Assembly (NCBI GenBank): GCA_946902985.2
Contig: OX336388.2
Coordinates: 1,506,808,545 to 1,506,872,544, forward strand
DNA: 64,000 bases
Origin: Meconema thalassinum
Taxonomy: Eukaryota > Arthropoda > Insecta > Orthoptera > Tettigoniidae
Direction: 5' to 3'
The notes under the pieces: generated by a model
What the model was told of the DNA's origin: nothing
What the model saw: only the letters and a program-made list of their open reading frames with translations
The model's database searches: none
Translations under genes and position numbers: made by a program
In this document: one piece after another, positions 22,351-33,922 of the stretch
Layout: each line of letters opens with the position of its first letter
Numbering within the stretch: the first letter of the stretch is position 1

Positions 22351-23984
22351 GTGAGTACTTACGCTATTCATTGACATTACTTTTAACTGTCATGTCCATA
22401 TTTAATTATTAACTAGCAAATGTTTAATGGAAAATAATTTGTGATGAAAATGTGATGTTGTGTTTTACTCAAATCTCTGTTAACGTCAGCGCACGGTCGG
22501 TAATATTAATATTAATGTGCCAAAAAAGCTAACAAAAATAAATATATAAAAAAAGACGCATAAAATTACAGCAACCACATATCACAACTGTAAAGAAAAG
22601 AAGCACTCAAGTATTCAGTATTTTATTTCTTATGTTAAATTACATGGATTATTTAATGAATTCTGAAATACCGGTATGTTCTTTTTTACAAGATTGTGAT
22701 ATATAAGTGCCATAATTTTCCAATTTCGAGTGCGTTTTGTTATTTTTTAATTCATTCATATTTATGCATTTTAATCGCGTCCACATTAATTAATAGAGCT
22801 CCCATTTACGTGCAGATGTTGTGAAGAGCAACCGAAATGTACGATTTACTAGGCAATGGAACTTAAAAAGATCCCGTAATATTCCTGGTCCCATAACAAC
22901 TATAATAAGGGAATCAGTATATAGTGTATGAATCAGAATTAGCTATGTATCACAGGTCATGGAGTTTTCGCTTTCTTAACACTTCCGTGCCTATGAAATA
23001 TGTTGTGGATCAATGAACATTTTTGAAAAAACAACGTAATTTGGGTGATTATTATTATTATTTTTACTGTAATTATTGTTATTTTCATTAATATTATTAT
23101 TATTATTATTATTATTCCAAGGATTTGATTTTTACAGCACAGTCGTGAAAATGCAAATTTCGTAACAAGGATGTAGCCCACAACGGGCAACACTCACAGC
23201 ATTATAGGCTAGCGCAATTGTATCATTGCCAAAGTGAGAACGAAACTGTCCTCCCCATACAAAGTCGAAAGTCGTAGGTTCGAATCCCGCTGGGGATGGA
23301 CTTTTTAATTCTCTTACTATTGCACTCTATATTGCGTCGCTCACTACACAACCTAATGATCAGAGAGGCAACGCCTCGATGGAAAAAAGAACAAGAATAA
23401 ATTACCGAGGGGAACTGTCACGCTGACCACACGTTACCCCGCAATATGTCAATCAAATGATTGAGCAACGGTCGCTTGGTAGGCCAAGGCATGTTGGTGT
23501 TATTATTAATAATAATATTATTCCTCAATGGGCATGAGCCATTGTCCATGGACATATATTGAATTTGTCTGGTAACGTATGGTTCTTTGGTGAATGTAGT
23601 TGTAGTAGTAACGGACTATTGGAATCAACAAACCTCCGTACTTGAAATAAAGCACCATCCCAGCACTTTCGGGGAGGGAGCATGAAACCAATGGGAAGGG
23701 GGACACAATGTGGACAACCAATATCTGCGCTACGAATCAAACCTCGGCTCTCCGAACATTCAGTAGCTCCCCATAGTATTGGCGTAACTTACGTTACCGG
23801 CTTATTATTCAGTCTAGGCAATAATTGTAATCAAAATGATTACAATAGTAATAATAATATTATTATAACCCAATCTCCCTATGTAAAATATAGATATCAT
23901 TACTGTGCGTTCTATTTCGTTACACTTTCAATATTTTTTACATTATTTCATAAAAAAGTTTTTTGAATCCCAGTGTGTGAACCA
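22351..23984. other. stretch with one tRNA-like head
   Basis: Mostly AT-rich with ATT tracts (about 23046-23117). Positions 23206-23302 hold a tRNA-like segment: a D-arm-like TAGCGCAATTGTATCA and a perfect B box, GGTTCGAATCC, at 23278. It may be the start of an intron if the exon at 22040-22350 is real. Confidence 0.35.
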
Positions 23985-25146
23985 TGGGCAACGGATGAGT
24001 GGCCTAGTTAATGGTCCCGACCGTCGGGATACCAGTTTCTATGCAATATGAGCGGGCATCTTGGGCATATTCTGGGTCGTGGCCCTCCTTGTGCTCAGGT
24101 GCCTAGGACTACGCAAGTCACTTGTTTGTTCCCAGAGGTGAAACTCAGGGGCCCTGTGTAAGTAAGGCTAGCAACCTGATTCATCTGTTCTTTTATAAAC
24201 ATGATAAGAATGTCATGAGCAAGCCTCGGACCTATGGGAGTGATACAGTCCCATTCCTATCAGACAGATCAGGGACTTCTTGGAAACGAACAGGCAATCG
24301 AACTGGCATTTGATGGGGAGCTTTTAATATCGAGGGTGGTAATGGAAGGAAGACGGTAGAGCCTGGTGAGGCAGCAAGAGGGATGAGATTCGAAAATCAA
24401 GAGATTAGTGAAGTTCAGATAATGGGAGGTAGAGAGGAGGAAGTAGATGATTACTAGGTATACCCGTCAGTAGTAGGGCTGAATGTCAAGTGGACTTTAG
24501 AGCGTTTCTGTGATGTGCGTAAAAGGTCGATTAATGTGGATAGATATGGAAATGTCAGGAAATCGGTTCAGGGTTGTTTCAGTGTACGCTCGATGAGAAG
24601 GGGTGGATCAGGACGAAGTAGACATTTAATGAAGCTCTGAATGATGTGGTAATGAGAGTTATCATTGCGCATAATGTAGTACTAATGGCGGAATTCAATG
24701 CTAGGATAGCAAACAGGACTGCGAGGTATGAGAAGGTAAGTAGGATCAGGATAGGGAAGGGAGCATCAATGAGAAATTTTAACTGGAGTTCTGTGCTAGC
24801 ATGGGGTTATCTGTTGCGAACTTATTCTCGATGCACAAAGAGACTTACAAATACACATAGGAGGGTAGAAGAACCAGGTCAATGGTAGATTGCATCATTA
24901 ATGACTTTATGTATGGTATGGCAGGGGCTTTTGTGATGAAGCAGACCACAAACTGATTTACTGTGAATTAAGCATAGTTAGACCTAAAGTGCAGAAAGTG
25001 AGGGCTGTTTGTAGAGGGATTAGAATTAAAAATCTCCAGGATAAGGAACTTACAGTAGGCAGAAAATACATGGAAACGATTCACGAGAAATTCCAAATAG
25101 TTGATGGTAAGGATTTGCAGTCTATCATTTAGGCTAATACTTTTCA

Positions 25147-25260
25147 GTCGGTCATCACGGTTATGCCCAATTATATTTGGCGGGGAGTATAAATAAGTAA
25201 TCACTGTAATCTGAAATAAATATCACATGAATTATTATTTATCACTTAATTAACACAAGT
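25147..25260 (+). mobile_element. family-E fragment inside LINE1
   Basis: Carries CTTTTCAGTCGGTCATCACG and ATCTGAAATAAATATCACAT, as in E2, between two LINE1 segments. Confidence 0.5.
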
Positions 25261-25766
25261 TTTGTACAAAAACAAGTGCAGGACATAGAAACGGAGTGGT
25301 CAGGATACAGGGATGAAGTAGGCTACTACAAGTAGCAAAGCCATGTCTTTGGACAACAGTTTGTAAAGACATGAAAAAGCGCTCATCCTTGTGAAGTGAC
25401 ATAGTGATGACTGCTTGTAAAAGTGAAATGAAGGGTTACAAAACATGGCTCCCAGCATGTAATCCGGCAGACAGAGAACTACTGTATATGCAGTAGAAAG
25501 AAATCATTGGAGGAATTTGGACATACCATTGAAAAGTTAGGTCAAAGGACAGAAAAGCCCTCTTGGAGTGTTATAATGAATCTTAGAAATAGAGGGGAAA
25601 CATTAGAATTATTTTGGATAATTCATTAAAGATCATTGTAGATGCCAAGGAAGCATTGGGAAGATGGCAAGAATACTGCGAATACTTGCTAAATGTAGCA
25701 GAATTTGAGTACTGCGGGAGGAGGATGAGGACGGGAATGAGATTTCGGTTGAGGTACACATTTTGT

Positions 25767-25945
25767 CACAGTTTTTGACCGGGCAGCCTTGGTTGCGCAG
25801 TCGTGCAGAGGACAGTCGGCGAGCCTCAGGCATGTGAGCTGCTTTCCGCACAACTGACAACTCACGTATGAATTGCACATGTCGGAAACTCACCGACTGT
25901 CTTTTGTGCAACTGTGCAACTGGGGCTCACCGGCCAAAAACTGTG
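25767..25945. mobile_element. 179-bp foldback MITE inside LINE1
   Basis: Ends are CACAGTTTTTGACCGG and CCGGCCAAAAACTGTG, near-perfect inverted repeats, with further inverted similarity (ggacagtcgg and ccgactgtc). No clear TSD. It explains two overlapping minus-strand frames at 25633-25911. Confidence 0.65.
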
Positions 25946-26298
25946 GTGAAGACAGTAATAGAAAGGGTGGTAAATGAACTACAATATCACAACATGGCAG
26001 GGATTTAAGAAATGTACCCTCTGACTAGACAAAGGCAGTAATGGCCCCAATTTATAAGTAACGTAACAGGAAATATTGCAATAATATTATAGAGGCATTT
26101 CATTAGTAAGTGTCCCGAGAAATCTGTACTCATGTATTGGAGAAAGAAAAGTTCGATCATTGGCCGAGAGTAGGAAGGATGGAAACCACTGAGGCTTCAT
26201 TCCACCACGGGGATGTCAGGATAAAATTTTTGGTAAACGCCACGTTATTGAGAAATTCTACGAGAGAAATGGACATTTGTGTTTACGTTATAGATAAC

Positions 26299-27852
26299 TT
26301 TGCAGTCGGTCACAAAAATTGTGTCCAACTACATTAGGCGGGTAAACAAGTATGTCATCATCATCATCTTGCACAGTTTCCAGCCACTGGCCGGGTCTGT
26401 TTGGAACACAAGCCTCTCCAACGTCTTCTGTCTTCCCACCATCTCTCAGCCTCCACCCTTGTCCAGTCTTCTCCTCTCTTCTTCACGCTTTCTTCCACCC
26501 CCTTCAGCCACCTGTCTCTCGGTCTCCCTCTTGGTCTCTTTCCTTCCCACTTCGTCTCGTGTATCCTCCTGGGTATCCTCTTCTCCTCCATTCGTTTTAC
26601 ATGTCCATACCATCTACGTCTAGATTTCTCTATACCATCCTGTAATGGTTCCTCCTTCATTAATTCTCTGGTCCTCTCATTTCTTATTCTGTCCCTATTT
26701 GTAGCTCCAATACTGCTTCTCAAGAACCTCATCTCACTGGCCTGTATTTTGCTCTTCTCCCTTCCTTTCATAACCCAGGTCTCCGAGGCATACGTCAGGA
26801 TAGGGACATAGTACGTCCGATATATGATCTTTCCGCTGTTCTGAGGGACATCCTTGCTCCATAACATGCTTCTCACACTCCTCCGGAATGCTTGTCTGTC
26901 TCCCCCGCTCATTTATTTCTCTATCGTTTCTTCCATTCTCTTGTATCAGGCTTCCCAGATACTTGAAACTCTCCACTTTCTTCAGCTGTTCCCCACCAAT
27001 TGTTATTCCTGTTTTGGTTATTTTCTTCTTCATTGTTGTGATCACCATCTCACTCTTATTTATGCTAAATTTCATTCCATACCCTTGTATTATTCCTTCC
27101 CACACGTCTAACTGTTCCTGTACCTCCTCCTCCTTGTTTCCCCAAATCATCAAATCATATGCATACACCATTGCTTTCATCTTTCCTTGCCCAATTACTT
27201 GTGCCACTCGGGTCATTATGTCATCCATAACCACAATGAAAAGTAACGGTGACAGTGCACTTCCTTGTTTCAGGCCGTTTCTCTGTTCCTACCAGTCCGA
27301 TCTCTCTCCTCCCACTTTCACACAGCTCACGCTTCCCTTGTACATCTCTTTTATCCTCCTTATAGTCCATTTTTCTACTCCTCTATCCTCCTGGGACTTC
27401 CATACTTTGCTTCTGCATACACTGTCATATGCTTTCTCAATGTCCAGGAAGGCCATCAGTAGATATGTTCCATACTCATAGTGCTGTTCTTTTAACTGCC
27501 TTACAGCAAAAATCAAATCCATTGTGGACCTTCCTGCTATGAAGCCATGTTGTTCTTCCCTCATCCCTCCTTCTATCCTTGTCCTAATTCTCCTTTCCAA
27601 AACTTTCTCAAACTTCTTTGCACAATGACTCATCAGTTTTATTCCCCGATAGTTTCTGCATTCTGTTCTACTACCTTTCTTGAAGATCGGGACAATTATT
27701 CCCTTTTTCCAGTCCTCTGGGGTCTTCCTTTCTTTCCATGCTGTCTTCATCACTCGGTACAACCATTGTATCCCCACCTCTCCTGCTGCTCTCACAAGTA
27801 TGTAAACACCCTAAATTGAAAGAAATATATCGAGATATCGTGTTGACCGAAG
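26299..27852 (+). mobile_element. family-E element split by LINE2
   Basis: The left part is GCAGTCGGTCACAAAAATTG (26302) up to 26355. The right part runs from 27804 to GATATCGTGTTGACCGA near 27850. The two parts form an inverted pair typical of family E and are separated only by LINE2 and its TSD. The host is LINE1. Confidence 0.5.
26356..27793 (-). pseudogene. LINE2: 5'-truncated LINE with reverse transcriptase
   Basis: The most recognisable coding relic in the window. The minus-strand frames 27795-27289, 27234-26734 and 26912-26364 join by frameshift into one ORF2 remnant. It has DWKKGIIVPIFKKG, NYRGIKLMSH, EEQHGFIAGRST and a MAFLDIEKAYD block. The catalytic box reads VYAYDLMIWG, where YADD is expected, so one catalytic aspartate is changed to tyrosine. 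Then come FKYLGSLI, LTYASETW, WYGHVKRMEE and a GRPRDRW tail. The 3' end is a short (ATG)n tail. A 10-bp TSD, acaagtatgt, is at 26346-26355 and 27794-27803. The Ser/Leu-rich plus-strand frames are shadows. Confidence 0.88.
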
Positions 27853-27865
27853 TAAAACCTTTCTA

Positions 27866-28687
27866 CAGGGTGATTATTTTGCTGGAGCGGGGACAGCGGC
27901 CAGCAACCAGGTGCGCACACGCCTTCCGCCAGCCAACAAGAAATCGGTCCGCAGATTGCGCGGTGATAGGAACATTCTTATGAGGCGCAAGTGCATTAAT
28001 TAATGGTAAATTCACCAGCAAATCATGATTACAGAACTTATCTGTTCACAGAAGATGCGGAAAATGTTCTCCTTCAGCTGACAGACGGGCGTTGTAACGT
28101 GTTAATAAATTAGCGTTTACACGTTGTAATTCTCTACTGTTGTGAGGGTCATCTGCTGCCGTATATTGTTCTCCGTCTCCACTACAGTACGGGTAATTAA
28201 TATGTACACTCTGTATTTTAAATTACCCCACAATTAAACATCAAACGGGCTTAGGTCCGTGCTTCGATTAATCACAGTAAACACGTAGGGTGGTATAGGA
28301 GTGGCTACATAATGTAACAATGTAACTTCCAAAGTTACAGTCTGTCAGCTGAAGAATAACATTTTCAACATCTTCTGTGCAATGTTAAGTTCTAGCCTTT
28401 AACTGGTGACGTGAGGTCATCCAGACTCGCAAGAAATAAAAATCATATGTGCTTCTTTAATTAAATCTTGCAGGAAGATGTGGTTTATGTTACATTCTTA
28501 TCTGTGGGCTGACACTTCACACCCTCGTTGATGAAAGTTGAGTGACCCTTGTTAGCTTGCCTCGTTAGGTTTAAGTTAATGGTTCTACCTGCGCGCAATT
28601 GCGGCCCGAGTTCGGTTGGCTGGCAGAAAGCGTGCGCACGCCTGGTAGCTGGCCGCTGGCCCCCGCTCCAGCAAAAGAATCTCACTG
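27866..28687. mobile_element. foldback DNA transposon-like element inside LINE1
   Basis: Ends are CAGGGTGATTATTTTGCTGG and, inverted, AGATTCTTTTGCTGGAGCGG. The TIRs extend about 100 bp, with further inverted similarity inside (CAGAAGATG and TTCAGCTGACAGAC on the left are inverted near 28340-28375). TCTA flanks both ends (27862-27865 and 28688-28691), which could be a 4-bp TSD or a TA dinucleotide. CAG/CTG ends recall hAT elements, but no 8-bp TSD was seen. Confidence 0.65.
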
Positions 28688-29372
28688 TCTAATAGAACTA
28701 GGAAATACTGGAAAATGGCTTCTAATACGTCAAATTTGTGTTTTGTAGACCTAGATAGGGCGTACGATAGAGTACCAGGGGAGAAGATGCTGAGCATCCT
28801 GAGGGATTATGATGTCCATAGAACGAAGAGAAGGAATATCGTATGAAAATTAGCATATCACAAACGAAAGTTATGATGGTGGGGAAGGAGGACAATAAAT
28901 TTAATGTCAGATAGGAGGAAATATTGGAGCAGGCTGATCATTTTAATTGGCTACATGGACTGTGTATTCTCTCAGGTTGGTACGAGTAGTATGGGGAAAG
29001 CAATAGGATCGAGGTGCCCAATAGCCAGTGCAGTAAGTTCTCAGTTGCGATCTACAGTATTCTTTAAGAAAGAAATTAGTATAGTGACGAAACTCCCCGT
29101 ACATCGCTTAGTAATTAGACTGACCTTGCTGTATGGAAGTGAAATTTGGATATATTCAAGATATTACATACATAAGCTAGAGGTAACTGACATGAAGGTA
29201 GCAACATGAATGATTGCTGGGACACATGTAGATGTGAGCAATGGCAGGAAGGTACTCTTAATGAAGAGACAAAGTCCAAGCTAGAAATAAACACGCTTGA
29301 TGAAACTGTTCGTATGGGCTACTTCAGATGGTCAGGTGATGTGAAGACAATGGGGGAGGAGAGATTACCTAA

Positions 29373-29544
29373 GAGAAGGTAGGAAGTTTGTAGTTGTACG
29401 TGACCGTTAATCTCACGTGACCTCCTTTCTACGTGGAATCTGAACCACGGGACATTTTGAAAATTTCACATGCATTGGCCGGGAATCGCACCCGGTCTAC
29501 CTTGGTGAGAGGCCAACAGCTTGACTGCTGCGCCACTATGCCCC
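29373..29544 (-). mobile_element. SINE-D2 inside LINE1
   Basis: The tRNA-like head on the minus strand (about 29470-29544) has an A box, TGGCGCAGCAGTC, and a B-box-like GGGTGCGATTCCCG. A body with ACGTGGAATCTGAACCACGG follows. Flanked by ttacctaa at 29365-29372 and 29545-29552. It interrupts the C-terminal region of LINE1. Confidence 0.78.
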
Positions 29545-29745
29545 TTACCTAATAGATTAATGAGTTCGGTTATAGTGGGTAATAGAAGCAGAGGTAGACA
29601 TATGCGACAACGGTCAGATTCAGTGTTGAACGATTTAAAGTGAGAGGTGTAGAAACTGAGGAAGCCGCATTGCTAACTGCTTATAGGGGATTATGGAGGC
29701 AACTTATTCGCAGACAGAGTTCTGAAGACTAGACTGGACGCTTAA

Positions 29746-30985
29746 AGACGAAACAGTTAAAAATGAAACTGTAAATGTACGTTTGCATGAACAATTAATT
29801 CACAATTTGCCTCCATTTAGTACATTTTTGGAATCCAAATTGTAAAACTTAAATGGTATCCCTGGTCCCTGTAGAGCTGTACATCTCATGATTTCCTCAT
29901 TAGCACGCATGATTTGAAAGGGAAGCCTAATGGTTTTGACATTGTAATAATGAGAATTATTATTTCATTTTGATCAGGTTGGATGGGTGTTAGTTATAAG
30001 TTTTATATTGAACACTCGATTACATTCAATGAAGTTGAAGTAGAAATCTTTACCAACGTAGTTGGATAGAAGGAAGAAATTCACATGTTATTAGAATAGG
30101 TGCGATAGCTAGAAAATAATTTCTTGGGACTGTTGCAAAAAGCATGACTGGTAACTTAAAAATGTACAGTGTTTTTTTAAATCATTTACGTGATGGGAGG
30201 AAGTTTCTTTGAGTGGCACCTACTCAGTTAAGGAATATCACTGAACCCTAATTGTGTGGTGAGATTAACTGTACTGGCCGGCGTTGGTCATCAGTCAGTT
30301 ATACTGTATGTTCCTCGTGAGGGTGAAGAAATCAAAATAGGAAATAATATTGAGAGCTGACTTGAATGTTTGGCTAAGAAATAAGGCCAGTGAAAAGGTA
30401 AACCTCGTAGTCTGACCAAGGCATAAAATTATCTGCCTTCCCCAATACATAGCATAATAACTTCTTGAGCGTATAGAACAAAGTAAACAGTGAGTTATAG
30501 TTACGATTTAATAATAAAATAGTAGCACAGATACGAAAGCCAATAAAGTCACTAGGACAGTGTCTGCGAAGAATCTGGTAGTAAGGAGGTTGCCATGATA
30601 ACGGAAGTAAGGCTGTGAGGAGTGAAGCACCTTCCCACAACCCCAACTGCGCTTCTTAGCCCACGCACAAACTTTTGATTTCCAAAGAGTACATATCCTC
30701 GCGGGTCAGGTTTTGTCTAGCTAAATGGATGAATTTTCCTGGGAATGGTGGAACAACCCAGAAGAAAACCCAGCTCAGGATGGCCTTTGGTGCACCAGAA
30801 TTCAAACCTCTCCAATAAGAGGCATGCTGCTTGGGGTTTGGGAAGGAGGTGACCATGACATTAAGTTTGGGATCATCCCCATTTTTGAACGGAGGAGAAG
30901 TGGGAAGGTTGTCTGAGATGCGAATAAAACCCACCCCATCACAGGTTTTCCTCTCGAGAACAGTTTATATTGTTATATTGTTCTA
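29746..30985. other. unassigned stretch
   Basis: No domain, tRNA head or paired terminal repeats were identified. The open frames 30374-30646 and 30656-30934 (minus strand) have no recognisable motif. Confidence 0.3.
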
Positions 30986-30989
30986 GTCC

Positions 30990-31150
30990 TGGGACTAGAA
31001 TATTAGTTAGGTATTGTTATTTAAAGGGGTGGAACTACGAGGTCATCTGCCCCTGAATAGAATATTATTCCATATTTTTTGTAGAATCGAGAATCGAACC
31101 CAGAACCTTTAGGACCGCAGTTTCAATGAGCACCATGAAGTCATAGAATG
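30990..31150 (-). repeat. possible SINE fragment
   Basis: The minus strand has a B-box-like GGGTTCGATTCTCG (about 31090) and an A-box-like segment upstream. No TSD recognised. Confidence 0.3.
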
Positions 31151-31440
31151 CAGGATTGTTAACGTGGTTGTTACATTGAAACTCCTTACTAGAATTAAAC
31201 AGTTTACACATAGGCTACATGTCATTTTAGTTTGAATTTTGAGATCAAACAGAATATTTTCAAACTACGTATAGAGCTAACATGGACACTCGATACATTT
31301 CTACAATGGGTTAATATCTCGAAATAAGGATTTGGCGCAATTTACGTGTGTAAGTTATTTAATAGAAACACACACTAATTTCAACATTTTTGCGGAGAGT
31401 ACTTCAAGAATAAAGCTCCTAAGTTTCATCCATTGAAGTG

Positions 31441-31539
31441 CAGGGTCATTATGTGTGCGCGCGCCCAGCCGCGATCTGCGCTAGTCACAGCCGGCTTAGC
31501 TTGCCGTGTTTACTGACGCGCACACACATAATGACCCTG
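31441..31539. mobile_element. 99-bp GC-rich foldback
   Basis: CAGGGTCATTATGTGTG at the left is inverted as CACACATAATGACCCTG at the right, around a CpG-rich centre. It behaves like a very short MITE. No clear TSD. Confidence 0.65.
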
Positions 31540-31739
31540 TAAAATCTTTTGGTCATAGGTCTACAGATCATATCATGTTTCTGAACCTCCTTAGGCTAAG
31601 TACCGTTCTGATATGATTTGGTCCCAGCACGATGACTCATTTTGAGTGCCGGAGATGAATGTTAACATCAGCTAACTCATGCTGTACCCAGAAATTCACT
31701 ACATTTTACTGTACCTTACTTTAGATTGAAGACCTGGAA

Positions 31740-31850
31740 GAAGGCTGAGTGGTAATGCTGACACACTCTTTCTTTCTTTCTGTGCTCAAGGTTGCGGGAT
31801 TGAATCACGAAGCAGTCAGTTGGCATTTAAGGGTGCTTATGCGCCAGTAT
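31740..31850 (+). mobile_element. SINE-H head fragment
   Basis: Contains GGCTGAGTGGTAATGCTGAC, TCAAGGTTGCGGGATTGAATC and gcagtcagttggcattta, as in SINE-H1. The 3' part is missing. Confidence 0.5.
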
Positions 31851-31892
31851 AAACATATTTAATACAATACCATACGGTGTAATGTTAAGAAT

Positions 31893-32571
31893 TAGTACAT
31901 TATGCAACGAGCCTATAATGGCTATAATTAAGACACGAGTATTTTTATAAAACGAGCGTATGCGAGTTTTATAATTTCCATACGAGTGTCTTAATTACCA
32001 TTATAGGCGAGTTGCATACGACTGTTTATGTTCGACGATAATTATAACTTTATTATATGTTTAACATAAATATTCATAAATATCTGTTCAGTCACTACAG
32101 TAGAATGTTGTGATCGGGTGCTGCGGTGGGTAGTATATCTCTCTTGTCCAAGCTCTCTGGACAACCGACGCATGCGCTCTGTGTGCTTCAATACCATATG
32201 TTCAGATTGCGCACCAGTATTCAGTAAAACTGTCACTGAAGTCGTGTCAAAACCACGCGCTGTGTAGAAATTGGTTTTGGGGATATTAAGGTACCGGTAC
32301 AGTGCTATTTCTTGTCTCATATTCGCCAGTTTATTTACGCGAACATATGGACGGTGCGTATTCCATGTCGGTAATTTATTATAGTTCGATGTTGTGTTTA
32401 TGTCCGACATGTTGGATTTTGAGTGCATGCGCGAAGGTATCGTTACCTAATTGGTCAATGAACGAGCTCTGATTGGCTGGAGAAACTGTATCATAATGAA
32501 AAACGGTGTTATAATGACCATCATTATGATACAGTTTTCTAACACATAATAGTGAGGGTCGAACATAATTT
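31893..32571 (-). repeat. inverted third copy of the 670-bp repeat
   Basis: Both ends match the dimer at 8422-9761 in reverse orientation (the TAGTACATTATGCAACGAGC end at 31893 and the GTCGAACATA end at about 32562), with greater divergence in the middle. A minus-strand frame at 32042-32428 (128 codons) is longer than its counterparts. Its first part (MSDINTTSNYNKLPTWNTHR) is also readable in both dimer copies. Confidence 0.72.
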
Positions 32572-32710
32572 TTTTTTTTTTTACTGTTGCCTAAGTAAAA
32601 GAAACTTAAATGCTTTTCAGTCGGTCAACATGTTTGTACCCAATTTTCAATGATTGTTATTTCACAAATACTGAAAATAATTACTTGAGATTACTCAATT
32701 AATAATATAA
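32572..32710 (+). mobile_element. family-E element, left part (E3)
   Basis: Has TTACTGTTGCCTAAGTAAA and TGCTTTTCAGTCGGTCAACA, as in E2. It resumes at 34735 after the Helitron-like H3. Confidence 0.6.
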
Positions 32711-33890
32711 CTAGCGGACCCGTGCGAGAAATCTCGCATGTTCATAAGTCATACTTTCCCCAATAGGGTTAAAATGATTGACTTACGGAGAAAGGTTGTT
32801 ATGTTATTATTTTAACCAAATGATTATAGAACACCATTTGCATTTCAGTTAGAATTCCAAGCTGTACGTTCTCTGACTTATGAAGGCAATTACGGAAAAT
32901 TCTATCATCATAACACTCACCAGTTATTCGATATTTATGAAAGCATCTTGGTCAAGATTTCCTGCTTGATCTTATTGGCTGGGAAGCCTCCTTCTCCCTT
33001 ATGAGGACAGCCCTCGTTGGAATACTTCTTCTCGCCCCGCTTACACCGAGGCTTCCTTGTTCCTAAGTGCAACGAACAGCGCTAAACTCCTTTGCACGTT
33101 ACCTACAGAGGTGCTTTCCTTGTTCTGTGTGTAGCGCTCAATGCTAAAATCCTTTGCACGTTGCCTACAGGGGTGCTTTCCTTGTTCTGTGTGTAGCGCT
33201 CAACGCTAAACTCCTTTGCACGTTACCTGCAGGGGAGCTTTCGCTTTCCCGAGTGGAGCGTCAGCATGAGAGCGTGCTTTGGCTGGTTTCTTTCTTTGAT
33301 ATTTATGGAATTAAAATGCAATTAGTCACTGTTGATTCCATTTCTGTGCTGAGTCAATTGATTGAGAGCTTAGCCGTAACACTCACCGGTTATTCGATAC
33401 ATTTCAGTCAGAATTGCAGGTTGTACGTTCCGTAAATTAAGAAGGCAATCACTGAAAATTGGATCATCATAACACTCATCGGTTATTCGATATTTATGAA
33501 ATTATACGATTTGAGTACCCAAGCCATTGATTTAGTAATTCTGAAAACCATGGGACATGATAGAATGAAAACCTGTAAAAGAATGAATGTTTAATAGTTC
33601 TAAGGTTTTAGTCGCCGTAACACACGCCGGTTATACGATTTAGAGTACTCAATCCATTGATTTACTGTTTCTGAAAACCATGCGAAATGATCGATATTTA
33701 TGAAATTGGAATGCAGAAGAAAAACCTGTAAAATAATTAACGTTTAATAGTTTTAAGGGTTTAGACGACAACTCATAATTGCAGCATCTTAGAGCATCAG
33801 TATTTGCAAATCGCACACTTCTTACAAAAATTGATATTTATGAAATTAGAATGCAATTCTTCACTGCTAATTTAAGAGGCCTATATGATG

Positions 33891-33922
<32 letters not shown>

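Larger units (their letters stand above)
23985..29745 (+). pseudogene. LINE1: decayed endonuclease-type LINE with nested insertions
   Basis: A single LINE read in order on the plus strand: 5' region (about 23985-24310); apurinic endonuclease-like remains (24310-24950, including AEFNARIANRTARYEKV at about 24680); linker (25280-25770); start of the reverse transcriptase (APIYK at about 26045); reverse transcriptase block FVDLDRAYDRVPGEKMLSIL at about 28735; a thumb-side SQTKVMMVG block at about 28858; LLYGSEIW at about 29128; a C-terminal SDG-VKTMGEERLPKR region; and a 3' end near 29745. The catalytic YADD box is absent because sequence between about 28835 and 28850 is deleted. Five insertions interrupt it. 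Stops and frameshifts are frequent. Clade not resolved. Confidence 0.65.

Noticed and set aside
26300..27819. Several long plus-strand Ser/Leu-rich open frames
   Set aside because: They mirror LINE2, whose reverse transcriptase motifs lie on the minus strand.
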